From Annona cherimola (taxonomy: Eukaryota > Streptophyta > Magnoliopsida > Magnoliales > Annonaceae): DNA of 64,000 nt. The notes under the pieces were generated by a model. The model did no database searches and was not told the origin of the DNA. It worked only from the letters and a program-made list of their open reading frames with translations. Shown here one piece after another: positions 37,881 through 48,476 of this stretch. The position numbers and the translations under genes were made by a program. The stretch covers positions 52,681,563-52,745,562 of the forward strand of contig CM059972.1 of NCBI GenBank assembly GCA_030490835.1. Direction: 5' to 3'. Position 1 is the stretch's first letter. Every line of letters starts with the position of its first letter.

Positions 37881-39076
37881 TATATATTTTAAATGGGATC
37901 ATCATGCTTTTGCTGCACAATCCTTGATTTGAGTTTTCTTCTGCCTATCAATATTTTCCTACTTTCTTTCTTACCTCACATCCTTTTCTTTAATACTAAG
38001 AATGAATTGTCTTAGTACTAGGTCAGGAGTTGCTACTTGTAGCAACTTATCTATTTTGTTACCTCTTAACTGAGTTTATTACTCTTTGTAATAGACATAA
38101 CATTTTTTTATATACATAATAGTACCTCAACATAACCCCTCATTTAATCATGTCAATAGAAAGATTAGTAATAATCATTTTCTTTCTGTCCATATATATT
38201 TGATATATAAATATGAACAAATTCATTTCTATAGCAAAGAACACCTTTGCCTCAAATATATTTCATACATATCTTTATCAACAGAAAGTCTCTTTCTCTA
38301 ACTTCATCTATTTTATTCTCACTACTTAGGTATTTTCTAATGAAAATACCAATACTAGGACAATCTATAGTATATCCTTTCTATATTATGATAGATAATA
38401 CATGATATAAATATCATGATTTTAATCTTCTCCTTTCCTTCATTCTTTCTATACTTATCTACCAATCTTTACTATAATATCACTCTCTATGGTACCATAT
38501 ATTTCCTTTCATCATTCTTCATTTTCCTCTTCCCACTCTCCCTTTTTTTTTAGCTTTTCATTATGCATAATTCTTAACATGTAATTATCAAATCATCGAG
38601 GAAAGATTCTTCGACTACATACTCACCTTCAGTGTGGCTCTTTCTATTACTAATCCTGTCAATCATAAAAGGTGGAGTTAGAACTACATATAACATATAT
38701 TTCTTAAATTCCCACCTTTTATCTATATTTTTCTCAAATCTTACATTTTTTTCCTACTTTCCTTTCCAACATCACTTTTCATAGTGAAAAATTACTTTTC
38801 CTTTATGAATCATATACCTATCAAATTATCATAGCAATTTCCTATATTTATAACATAATTATGACAAATCATCATATGTTCATATAACCATAAAAATCAA
38901 CATATCATAGGTATATCTTATAATTTCAATTTATCCATTCCATCATTCTTCCTATACCTATTCATCAATCCTTGCAGGATCATATATTTCTTTCCATATC
39001 TATTTACCATTCTTTGCTCTGATATTACTCCATGTAATATCAAATCTTTTCTTTCCGTGCCTATTTACCAATCCTT
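37881..39076. other. AT-rich region between gypsy B knuckles and primer site; gag core missing
   Basis: About 1.2 kb where the gag capsid region should be. I find no match to the gypsy A gag (57158-58084) and no long frame. The last part repeats short phrases such as CTATTTACCAATC and CTTTGCTCTGATA (39001-39085), short duplications of the sequence beside the primer site. Confidence 0.55.
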
Positions 39077-39088
39077 GCTCTGATACCA
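39077..39088 (-). other. Gypsy B primer-binding site (initiator Met tRNA)
   Basis: GCTCTGATACCA is the complement of TGGTATCAGAGC. It lies 5 bp (ACTTC) from the LTR border at 39094, the same spacing as in gypsy A. Confidence 0.85.
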
Positions 39089-39509
39089 ACTTCTATGGCG
39101 CCCCGACCCGGGTGCCTAGAAGCCTTACTTCGGGATCTTTATTGATTGGTAAACGTGACTCAGGATTGTTGCCCTGATCACACGGCGGGATTTTTAATTG
39201 GATCTCGTCCAAATATTCTTTTTCTTTCATTCCTTTTCTTTCATCACATAACCAACACTTGTCATCAACTTTACACATGATACGCATATTATCTCATTAC
39301 ATAACATCATATCATCATATATGAATACATTCTTGACATCGATGTCACATATATTATTCATATCATAATAACTCACTGTTGGAAATAGGTGGAAAACAAG
39401 CTAAAACTATGTTTTGATGATTAACAAATCAATTTGAGTAAGTCTTGGCTACTAACATGTTTGTGGAAATGTTTAAGGTATATACATTTGAAGAAAATAA
39501 AGCATGGAA

Positions 39510-39795
39510 GGCCAAGTCGATCCCCAAGTCGACTCCAGCATCGACTTCAAAATGACGTTTCCTTCTAGAGTTGAAGTCAAGACCCCGAAGTGCCGAAGTC
39601 GCACCCCAAGTCGACTCCACTTGCGACTTGAGGTGAAGTCGCAGGCCAAGTCGACTCCAGTAGCGACTTGGAGGCGTCGTTTTCCGTCCAGAGTTGAAAC
39701 CAAGATCTGGGGGCACCGAAGTCGCAGACCAAGTCGACTCCAGCATGCGACTTGGGCGAAGTCGCAGACCAAGTCGACTCCGGCATCGACTTCGA
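39510..39795 (+). repeat. Palindromic AAGTCGACT repeat cluster 1 (copia K LTR)
   Basis: Five imperfect ~40-bp units of the form GAAGTCGCA, a few bases, then CCAAGTCGACTCCA, a few bases, then TGCGACTTGG. GTCGAC is a palindrome, and CCAAGTCG and CGACTTGG pair with each other. Repeated unchanged at 46350-46635. Confidence 0.9.
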
Positions 39796-40094
39796 TCGGA
39801 AAGAGGAGAAATTTCAGAAGACAAGTTGGGATTAACTGATTTCAAGACAAACATATGAAGACTAATCCAAGTCCAAGCAAGATGCATAAACTCAACCATT
39901 CAAATCAAAGAACTTGCTCATGAATGCAAGAATCAAGACTCATGGATTCAAGGCTTGCAAAACATGGAACCAAAAGAAACAAGCTAAAGTGAAGACAATG
40001 ACTCAAAGAAGAACTCAATCAGGGAAGAACAACAAGGCATGAAGAAAACAAGAGCATCCCAAAGATTTCAAGTTCATCAAGATAACTTACGAGG

Positions 40095-40270
40095 TGAAGT
40101 CGCATACCGAAGTCGACTCCACCTGCGACTTGGGTCAAGTCGATACCCAAGTCGACCCGACCTGGAACTTGAAGTCGCTACGGAAGGCGAAGTCGCACCC
40201 GAAGTCGACTCCATCTGCGACTTGGGTGAAGTCGCATCCGAAGTCGACTCCACCTGCGACTTGGGTCGCA
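40095..40270 (+). repeat. Palindromic AAGTCGACT repeat cluster 2 (copia K LTR)
   Basis: Four further units of the same motif, about 80-250 bp upstream of the TATA box. Followed by an AACGTT-centred inverted repeat (CGAACGTTGG and CAAACGTTCGG) flanking GCGCGCCA. Repeated at 46935-47110. Confidence 0.9.
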
Positions 40271-40347
40271 ACGGTCGGAAAATATTCGAACGTTGGCGCA
40301 TTAAATGCGCGCCACCTACTTTCAAACGTTCGGATTCCCTCCACAAT

Positions 40348-40356
40348 TATAAAAGG
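40348..40356 (+). promoter_or_regulatory. TATA box of copia K 5' LTR
   Basis: TATAAAAGG, in the middle of the LTR after the repeat clusters. The same box is at 47188-47196 in the 3' LTR. Confidence 0.7.
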
Positions 40357-40990
40357 CATTCATTGTGGACGAGGGAAGTAGCTGAAATCATTAAGTGTGC
40401 ATAACTCCTACCTTCAAGAGCATTAAAGAGATCAAGTCAATCCAAAGAAGAAGAACTTCGCTTCAAACTGCAAGAGCTTAACTTCTGAATCTTCAAAGCC
40501 TACACTACGAGTTCTTCTCTGCGCCAAACTGCTTCTACACAACTGTAACGTGTAGATTCCTTTGTTATTTCATTTTATTGTATTGAACTTGATTTAGTTT
40601 GAGGAACTAAGATCAAGTGTAAGCAAAGTAGTGTGTGATTGGAGTGGAACTCATCACCTACTTGTGCTGTGATTTGTTGATGCCCCCTAGAGCTGGAATC
40701 TAGAAGAGAGCAGTGGCTCTAATTGTATTTGGGAAATACAATAGTGGAATCCAAGTCACAAGGAGTGTGAGCTTGGAAGAGTGGAGTAGGGAGGTTGCCC
40801 GAACCACTATAAAAATCTTGTCTGCTTGATCTATATTTCTGCTCTCTACATTATATTGCTTTCCATTTCGTTTCTTCATTAAGGGGACAAGAGTAATCCT
40901 GGGTAAAGTTTCTATTTAAATTATAAATTTTTAAATACCCAATTCACCCCTCCCCTCTTGGGCAATCGCCATTAACTCGGGACCAACAAG

Positions 40991-41002
40991 TGGTATCAGA
41001 GC
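40991..41002 (+). other. Copia K primer-binding site (initiator Met tRNA)
   Basis: TGGTATCAGAGC, two bases after the LTR end; complementary to the 3' end of plant initiator Met tRNA. Confidence 0.95.
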
Positions 41003-41036
41003 AGGTCTTTGAGTTAAACCAAAGAGATCTAATCAT

Positions 41037-42887
41037 ATGGCATCCCAATCTACTTCCGTTCCCACTTTTTCCGAGGGCCAATCATTTACTAGGCCACCAT
41101 TGTTTGATGGGAACAATTTCGGCTATTGGAAGCTTCGAATGAAGCAACTCATTATGGCTACCGATATGGACTCTTGGATTGCAATCCAAGACGGTGTAAT
41201 CTTGCCAATTGATGAAAGAGCTTCCAAATGGACCGAAGAGGAAGTAAGAACTGTAAAGAGCAATGCTAAAGCTATGAACTCACTATTTTGTGCTCTTACA
41301 GCTTCCGAATATGATAGAGTATCATCTTGTCAAACCGCTAAAAAAATATGAGATACTCTAACATCCATTTATGAAGGAACCTCTCAAGTCCAAGGGACTA
41401 GGAGAAATATTTTGATAGGAGAATTGGAAAGCTTTAGAATGTTAGAAATAGAAAATATTTCTGAGATGTTTGCAAGGTTTTTTAAAATTACTAACGCATT
41501 AAAAGGTCTTGGAAAGGCTATTTCTGAATCTGAACAAGTCATGAAGATACTAAGAGCTCTACCGGAATCTTGGACTCCAAAAATTACTGCAATAGAAGAA
41601 GCCAAAGACCTAAATACACTAAAGCTAGAAGATCTAATTAGCTCATTAATGTCACACGAGCTAATTAAGAGAAGAAACGAAGACAATCATAAAGGGAAGA
41701 AAGTCATTGCACTAAAGGTCACCCACAACTCAGAAGAATCTACCTCCTCATCCCACAACGACAATGAAGACATAGCACTACTCACTCGCAAATTCCAAAA
41801 ATTTGTGAGAAAAGAAAGGAACTTCAAAGATCTCAAAGAAAGATCCCGAAGAGAGAAGAAGAAGGAGCTAACAAAGTGCTATAGGTGCGGAGGTGTGGGA
41901 CATATGCAAGCCCAATGTCCTACACCGGAAGAGAGGAAGGAAGGACATGAAGGCAGAAAATACCAAAGACCAAAGGGAAGAGGCATGTACGTAAATGAAG
42001 AGACTTCATCAACAAGCAGCTCTTCAACCGACGATAACGATGCAGCAAACTGCGCTAGAATATGCTGCATGGCACGGATCGAACAAGAGGAAGATCTGTT
42101 ATGTTTGAACACAACGGAAGTTTTGGAAGAACAAACCATCTCAACAAGATGCACGAGCAATGAAGAGGTAACTTCCAAACCTTGCTATTCTCAATCAAAT
42201 TATTCTTCTTTTCAAGAATGCCTCAAACGTGCTGAGTTAGAAGAACTACAAATTGCTTATGATTCATTATATGAGGAAATCAAAAAGCTAGGAAACAAGT
42301 TAACATTGAAGAGACAACAATGTAACTTCGTTATTATTGAAAATGGAAAACTAGCTGAAAAATCAACAAAACTGAAAGAAGAAAATGAATCATTGTTGAA
42401 AGAGATAGAAAAATTGAAAAAGGAGAACGAATCATTAAATGAGTCATTAGCAAAGTTCTCTAATCCCGGAGAAAATGTGAAGATGTTTTTGAATATGACT
42501 GCTCAAACAAATAAAAGAGGTCTTGGATATTATACTTTTGAGCAAAAAGAAAGTGGAAAATCAAATGTACCGACACTTGGGAAATATCAAACCAAAACTG
42601 CACCTATATACAAGCCGCAAAGGAAAAATGTTATGTGGACTAGAAGGCCAACATTTGAACCAAAATATACTTGGAGGCCAACTCCAAGATTACCAATGGC
42701 TTGCAATTTCTGCAATAAAATGGGTCATAAAGCCCACAAGTGTAATTTTAAGAAATTATATGACCATGGTGCAAAATTAGTTTGGGTTCCAAGAAACATA
42801 AAATTTAGGCTTTCTAAGTTAGAGCAACAAAGTTTGAATCATATCACTAACCCAAATGGACCCATAAAATGGGTACCAAAGAGATAA
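41037..42887 (+). CDS. Copia K gag, interrupted by one stop codon
   Basis: Encodes the structural capsid protein, about 616 codons. The start at 41037 ([14 protein letters not shown]) is the first ATG after the primer site. Residues about 18-60 ([20 protein letters not shown]) are the N-terminal gag domain typical of plant copia. A TGA at 41349-41351 replaces the Trp of the usual KIWDTL motif, and the frame continues unbroken after it. A CCHC zinc knuckle, [14 protein letters not shown], is at 41877-41918. It is followed by an acidic, Ser-rich stretch, a long Lys/Glu/Leu coiled coil (about 42220-42460), and a second [18 protein letters not shown], at 42702-42743. It ends at 42885 with TAA. 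Whether the stop is read through is unknown. Confidence 0.9.
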
Positions 42888-42894
42888 GAACTAC

Positions 42895-45800
42895 TTGTTT
42901 ATTTTTCAGATATGTTTTAAGGCAAAGGCAAACAATGTATGGTTCATGGACAGCGGTTGTTCAAGGCATATGACCGGAGAAAGAAGTTTATTTCACAAAC
43001 TTAAGCCTTGCAACGATGGAACGGTTGCCTTTGGCAATAATGAGAAAGGTAAAATTAAAGGTAAAGGAAACATATATAGTATCTCAAATGCATGCATGGA
43101 AGATGTTTTGTTTGTCGAAGGACTCAAGCATAACCTAATGAGCATTAGTCAATTATGTGACAAAGGATACAAGGTTGTGTTTGAATCATCTATATGTAAT
43201 GTATTTGATGGAGAACATATCATGTTTAGTGGAAAAAGACATGGAAATGTATATTTGGTTTCACTTGATGAATTAGATGGTCAATGTCTAATGGCCATTG
43301 ATAATGATCCATGGGTTTGGCACAAAAGATTTGGACATATAAACATGGGAAATATTAAGACCCTATGGAAGAAGAGTTTGGTAGAAGGCTTGCCAAAGTT
43401 GAAATATTACAAGGACAAAATTTGCAAGGCATGTCAATTATCTAAACAACCTAAGATGCCTTTCTCTACCAAAAAGGAAATATTCACCACTAGGCCACTT
43501 GAATTGCTACACATGGATCTATATGGGCCATCTGATATTTTAACCATTGGTGGAAAGAAATATGTATTTGTTATTGTTGATGATTTTTCAAGATTCACAT
43601 GGATAATTCTCTTAGCTAGCAAAGATGAAGCCTTCCCTATGTTTTCAACTTTTGTAAATTTGGTGCAAAATGAAAAACAAAGTACTATTATGACTATAAG
43701 AAGTGATCATGGTGGTGAATTTGAAAACAAACGATTCATAGAGTTATGTAAGGAAAAAGGAATTCATCACACATTTTCTGCACCAAGAACTCCACAACAA
43801 AATGGAGTAGTTGAAAGGAAAAACAGAACTATACAAGAGATGGCTAGAACAATGCTAAATGAGAGCAAATTATCCAAGAAATTTTGGGGTGAAGCTGTGA
43901 GTACAACTTGTCATGTTTTGAATCGAGTTACCATTAGAGCAATCTTGAAAAAGACCCCATATGAGTTATGGAAAGGAAGGAAGCCAAATATTTCTTATTT
44001 TCATGCTTTTGGATGCACATGTTATGTTTTGAACAATGGAAAAACCAACTTGGGAAAATTAGATGCCAAAAGTGATGAGGCAATATTCCTTGGGTACTCA
44101 TCAAATAGCAAAGCATATAGAGTATTCAATAAACGAAACCAATTTGTAGAAGAGTCAATACATGTTGTTTTTGATAAAACTAACCCTTGCTTGAAAAGAA
44201 AAGATGATTTAAGTGATGCAGATGATATAACAAGTAGTCTTGAAAAACTGCATATGGAAAAGCAAGAAGATTCCATGGAGGAAAGGGTAAGTGAAGGTAA
44301 TAATTCCTACAAACCTCCAACAGATTTGAAATTCAAACATGCCCATCCAATTGAACAAGTTATAGGGAATGTATATGAAGGTGTAAAAACTAGAAGGTCA
44401 AAGCAAAATGTTTGTGGACAATACGCCTTTGTATCTAAGATTGAACCATCCAATATTGATCAAGCTCTTGATGATGAAAACTGGATTATAGCAATGCAAG
44501 AAGAGCTAAATCAATTTGAAAGAAATGAAGTTTGGCAACTTGTTCCAAGACCAAAAGATTGTACTATTATTGGCACCAAATGGGTCTTTAGGAACAAATT
44601 AGATGAAAGTGGACTTGTAGTGAGAAACAAAGCTAGACTTGTGGCAAAAGGATACTCACAAGAAGAAGGAATAGATTTTGAGGAATCCTATGCCCCGGTT
44701 GCTAGATTGGAAGCAATTCGCATCTTACTAGCTTTTGCATCTCACATGAACTTTAAACTGTATCAAATGGATGTTAAAAGTGCATTTCTGAATGAATATA
44801 TAAATGAAGAGGTGTATGTAGAACAACCACCTGGATTTGAGGAAAAAGATCAATCTAAATTTGTGTAAAAGTTAACCAAAGCATTATATGGATTAAAACA
44901 AGCTCCAAGGGCTTGGTATGATAGATTAAGCAAATTTCTGATTGATCATGACTTTCAAAAAGGAAAGGTAGACACCACTTTGTTTATCAAGTATAAAGAA
45001 AAGGATATATTGATCATTCAAATTTATGTTGATGATATCATTTTCGGTGCCACTAATGAGACTCTTTGTCAAGAATTTTCTGAGCTTATGCAGAAAGAAT
45101 TTGAGATGAGCATGATGGGAGAGCTGAATTTCTTCCTTGGACTGCAAATCAAGCAACTTAATGAAGGAATCTTCATTAATCAGTCCAAGTATATCAAAGA
45201 AATGCTAAAGAAGTTTCGCATGGAGAATAGCAAAGGAGCAAATACGCCCATGAGCTCAACAATCAAAATCGACAAAGATGAGAAAGGAAAAACAGTTGAT
45301 TTAAAATTGTATAGAAGCATGATAGGTTCTTTATTATATTTAACTGCTTCTAGGCCTGATATATTGTTTAGTGTGTGTATGTGCTCTAGATTTCAATCAT
45401 GTCCAAAAGAATCACACTTGGTAGCTGTGAAAAGAATTTTCAGATACTTAGTAGACACTACCAATTTAGGACTTTGGTATCCAAAGGGCTCTAATTTTGA
45501 TCTAATCGACTACTCGGATGCGGATTTTGCCGGTTACAAAGTAGATAGAAAAAGCACTAGTGGAACATGTCAATTTCTTGGGAACATGTTAGTTTCATGG
45601 TTTTCAAGAAAATAAACTAGTGTTGCTCTATCTACGGTGGAAGCCGAATACATTGCCGCTGGGAGCTATTGTGCCCAATTACTTTGGATGAAACAGCAAC
45701 TTAGGGACTATGGCATGGATTTTAAAGATATACCCATTAAATGTGATAATACTAGTGCCATATGTTTAACTAAAAATCCAGTCTTGCATTCTAGGACCAA

Positions 45801-45969
45801 ACATATAGACCTTAGACACCATTTCATTAGAGAACATGTAGAAAATCATGACATATGTTTGGTATATGTAAGAACAGAGGATCAAGTTGCAGACATATTC
45901 ACAAAGCCTCTAGCAAAAGAAGCATTTTACAAGATTAGAAGTGATATGGGAATGCTTGAGTTAACTTAG
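42895..45969 (+). CDS. Copia K pol (protease, integrase, RT, RNase H), with two stop codons
   Basis: One frame, +1 to gag. The first codon here is TTG, so the natural start is undefined; CAG preceded by a pyrimidine run lies at 42906-42909. Protease: DSGCSRHMT with Asp at 42949. Integrase: His-His-Cys-Cys zinc domain (WHKRFGH at 43318, CKAC near 43424) and the catalytic triad Asp 43516, Asp 43705, Glu 43813, with the normal 35-residue gap between the last two. [12 protein letters not shown], then YVDD at 45025. RNase H: SDADFAG and [14 protein letters not shown] at 44866-44868 interrupts before [14 protein letters not shown], and TAA at 45613-45615 interrupts after SWFSRK. All catalytic residues I can place are intact. 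Pol ends TAG at 45967. It would replicate and integrate the element if the stops were absent. Confidence 0.93.
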
Positions 45970-45979
45970 CACAAACTCA

Positions 45980-46216
45980 GGGGGAGCACATCCACTTGTC
46001 TCTTTCTTTACCCTCTAATTTTTGATATATTGACAAAAAGGGGGAGAAGAGTAGGATTTGATATAAGTCTTTATGATTGTATTTGACATGAACGTTCTCA
46101 ACTTGACTGTTTGTATAAATATGATAAAATTTCAAAAATGCAAACTTAGCTTGTCTTTAAGCAATTGAAAGGTATATACTCAAATCGGTTTTGTCAATCA
46201 TCAAAAAGGGGGAGAT
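45980..46216 (+). other. Copia K 3' untranslated region with three polypurine-like tracts
   Basis: GGGGGAG occurs at 45980 (CAGGGGGAGC), 46035 (AAAAAGGGGGAGAAG) and 46204-46216 (AAAAAGGGGGAGA next to the LTR). The last is the functional position for plus-strand priming; the others are copies. No env-like frame lies here. Confidence 0.85.
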
Positions 46217-47828
46217 TGTTGGAAATAGGTGGAAAATAAGCTAAAACTATGTTTTGATGATTAACAAATCAATTTGAGTAAGTCTTGGCTACTAACATAT
46301 TTGTGGAAATGTTTAAGGTATATACATTTGAAGAAAATAAAGCATGGAAGGCCAAGTCGATCCCCAAGTCGACTCCAGCATCGACTTCAAAATGACGTTT
46401 CCTTCCAGAGTCGAAGTCAAGACCCCGAAGTGCCGAAGTCGCACCCCAAGTCGACTCCACTTGCGACTTGAGGTGAAGTCGCAGGCCAAGTCGACTCCAG
46501 TAGCGACTTGGAGGCGTCGTTTTCCGTCCAGAGTTGAAACCAAGATCTGGGGGCACCGAAGTCGCAGACCAAGTCGACTCCAGCATGCGACTTGGGCGAA
46601 GTCGCAGACCAAGTCGACTCCGGCATCGACTTCGATCGGAAAGAGGAGAAATTTCAGAAGACAAGTTGGGATTAACTGATTTCAAGACAAACATATGAAG
46701 ACTAATCCAAGTCCAAGCAAGATGCATAAACTCAACCATTCAAATCAAAGAACTTGCTCATGAATGCAAGAATCAAGACTCATGGATTCAAGGCTTGCAA
46801 AACATGGAGCCAAAAGAAACAAGCTAAAGTGAAGACAATGACTCAAAGAAGAACTCAATCAGGGAAGAACAACAAGGCATGAAGAAAACAAGAGCATCCC
46901 AAAGATTTCAAGTTCATCAAGATAACTTACGAGGTGAAGTCGCATACCGAAGTCGACTCCACCTGCGACTTGGGTCAAGTCGATACCCAAGTCGACCCGA
47001 CCTGGAACTTGAAGTCGCTACGGAAGGCGAAGTCGCACCCGAAGTCGACTCCATCTGCGACTTGGGTGAAGTCGCATCCGAAGTCGACTCCACCTGCGAC
47101 TTGGGTCGCAACGGTCGGAAAATATTCGAACGTTGGCGCATTAAATGCGCGCCACCTACTTTCAAACGTTCGGATTCCCTCCACAATTATAAAAGGCATT
47201 CATTGTGGACGAGGGAAGTAGCTGAAATCATTAAGTGTGCATAACTCCTACCTTCAAGAGCATTAAAGAGATCAAGTCAATCCAAAGAAGAAGAACTTCG
47301 CTTCAAACTGCAAGAGCTTAACTTCTGAATCTTCAAAGCCTACACTACGAGTTCTTCTCTGCGCCAAACTGCTTCTACACAACTGTAACGTGTAGATTTC
47401 TTTGTTATTTCATTTTATTGTATTGAACTTGATTTAGTTTGAGGAACTAAGATCAAGTGTAAGCAAAGTAGTGTGTGATTGGAGTGGAACTCATCACCTA
47501 CTTGTGCTGTGATTTGTTGATGCCCCCTAGAGCTGGAATCTAGAAGAGAGCAGTGGCTCTAATTGTATTTGGAAAATACAATAGTGGAATCCAAGTCACA
47601 AGGAGTGTGAGCTTGGAAGAGTGGAGTAGGGAGGTTGCTCGAACCACTATAAAAATCTTGTCTGCTTGATCTATATTTCTGCTCTCTACATTATATTGCT
47701 TTCCATTTCGTTTCTTCATTAAGGGGACAAGAGTAATCCTGGGTAAAGTTTCTGTTTAAATTATAAATTTTTAAATACCCAATTCACCCTTCCCCTCTTG
47801 GGCAATCGCCATTAACTCGGGACCAACA
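46217..47828 (+). repeat. Copia K 3' LTR (1612 bp)
   Basis: Same length as the 5' LTR and 99.4% identical, with the same repeat clusters and a TATA box at 47188. Confidence 0.95.
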
Positions 47829-48185
47829 CTCACTTATCTACGTCACAAGTTCTTTCAATCTAAACATTTCATACATACATATTTTGAAAATTCCATATAA
47901 TCATTCATACCATATACAGACCAGCTTGTTGAAAGGTTTTCTTCATACTCTTTTCCTTTCCTACGTGGCCTGTGCTGTACCTGTCTGTGGTTGAGGAAAA
48001 CAAAACATTAGTCGAAATTCAATAAGCAAGCATTTTTCATTTTAAATGCATTTCTCACCTTTCAGTAGTAGACTCTTAACAAGCGTTCGATTAGAAATTG
48101 GAGGAAACTTTTTCATAAAAACCTTTCATAAACATTTCATAATCCCAAATCATGACAATCATATGCTTGTAAAACATGACATATA

Positions 48186-48476
48186 GGGTGTGTTTGGTTA
48201 GGGGTAAAACTTTTGATGAAAAGTTTTTGAAGTAGAAGTTGTCAAATTGATAGAAAATGATGTGATATAATAGGAGTAATGATGAGGAGTAAAGAGAATA
48301 AAGTTAAAATAGATAGGTTAGTTGTATGGGTAGTTGTGTAGAAATGATTGAAAAGTAGGGTAGTTTGTATAGGAAAATGTGAAAAAATAATTAAAAAATA
48401 GAGTAGTTATGGAGAGTGAAAAGTTTTGGATTGAAAATTTTTTGTTGACATTTTTTTGCCCCAAACAAACGCACCC
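48186..48476. mobile_element. MITE-like element (291 bp) present in one LTR of gypsy B only
   Basis: Terminal inverted repeats: GGGTGTGTTTGGTT at the left, and AAACAAACGCACCC at the right, imperfect over about 18-25 bp. A 3-bp ATA duplication lies at 48183-48185 and 48477-48479. The homologous site in the other LTR (near 30022, ACATATAAATTC) is empty and has a single ATA. There is no coding capacity. The size and the GGGTGTGTTTGG end suggest a Tourist/PIF-Harbinger-like MITE; the ATA duplication is not the usual TWA, so the superfamily is uncertain. Confidence 0.85.

Larger units (their letters stand above)
39377..40988 (+). repeat. Copia K 5' LTR (1612 bp)
   Basis: It aligns base for base with 46217-47828 at an offset of 6840. 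Differences are at 39397, 39459, 39566, 39572, 39969, 40559, 40732, 40799, 40914 and 40950, all C/T or A/G. Confidence 0.95.
39377..47828 (+). mobile_element. Copia K: nearly intact SIRE-like Ty1/copia element (8452 bp)
   Basis: TGTTGG at 39377 to CCAACA at 47828, with CTCAC duplications at 39372-39376 and 47829-47833. It has identical-length LTRs (1612 bp), a Met primer site, gag, then pol in the copia order protease, integrase, RT, RNase H, and a polypurine tract. LTRs differ at 10 sites (0.6%), all transitions. With the grass rate of 1.3e-8 per site per year this would be roughly 0.24 million years; the right rate here is unknown. Three in-frame stops make it unable to encode a full polyprotein. 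The SIRE label comes from the SGCSRHMTG protease motif, the large gag with coiled coil, and the Met primer site. There is no env-like frame after pol. Confidence 0.95.

Noticed and set aside
39429..39899. Minus-strand 156-codon open frame in the copia K LTR, repeated at 46269-46739, rich in VES, VDL and CDF repeats
   Set aside because: It is a by-product of the ~40-bp GTCGAC repeats, which lack stops in several frames on both strands. It lies entirely in LTR DNA and resembles no protein I know.
39510..40270. Regularly spaced repeats that could suggest a CRISPR-like array
   Set aside because: The repeats are inside a plant LTR, are duplicated in the partner LTR, have short variable spacing and no cas genes; the sequence is eukaryotic.
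41879..42178. Minus-strand 99-codon frame
   Set aside because: Antisense shadow of the copia K zinc-knuckle region.
45970..46216. Possible env-like ORF after copia K pol, as in some SIRE elements
   Set aside because: Only about 250 bp separate the pol stop from the LTR, with no open frame.
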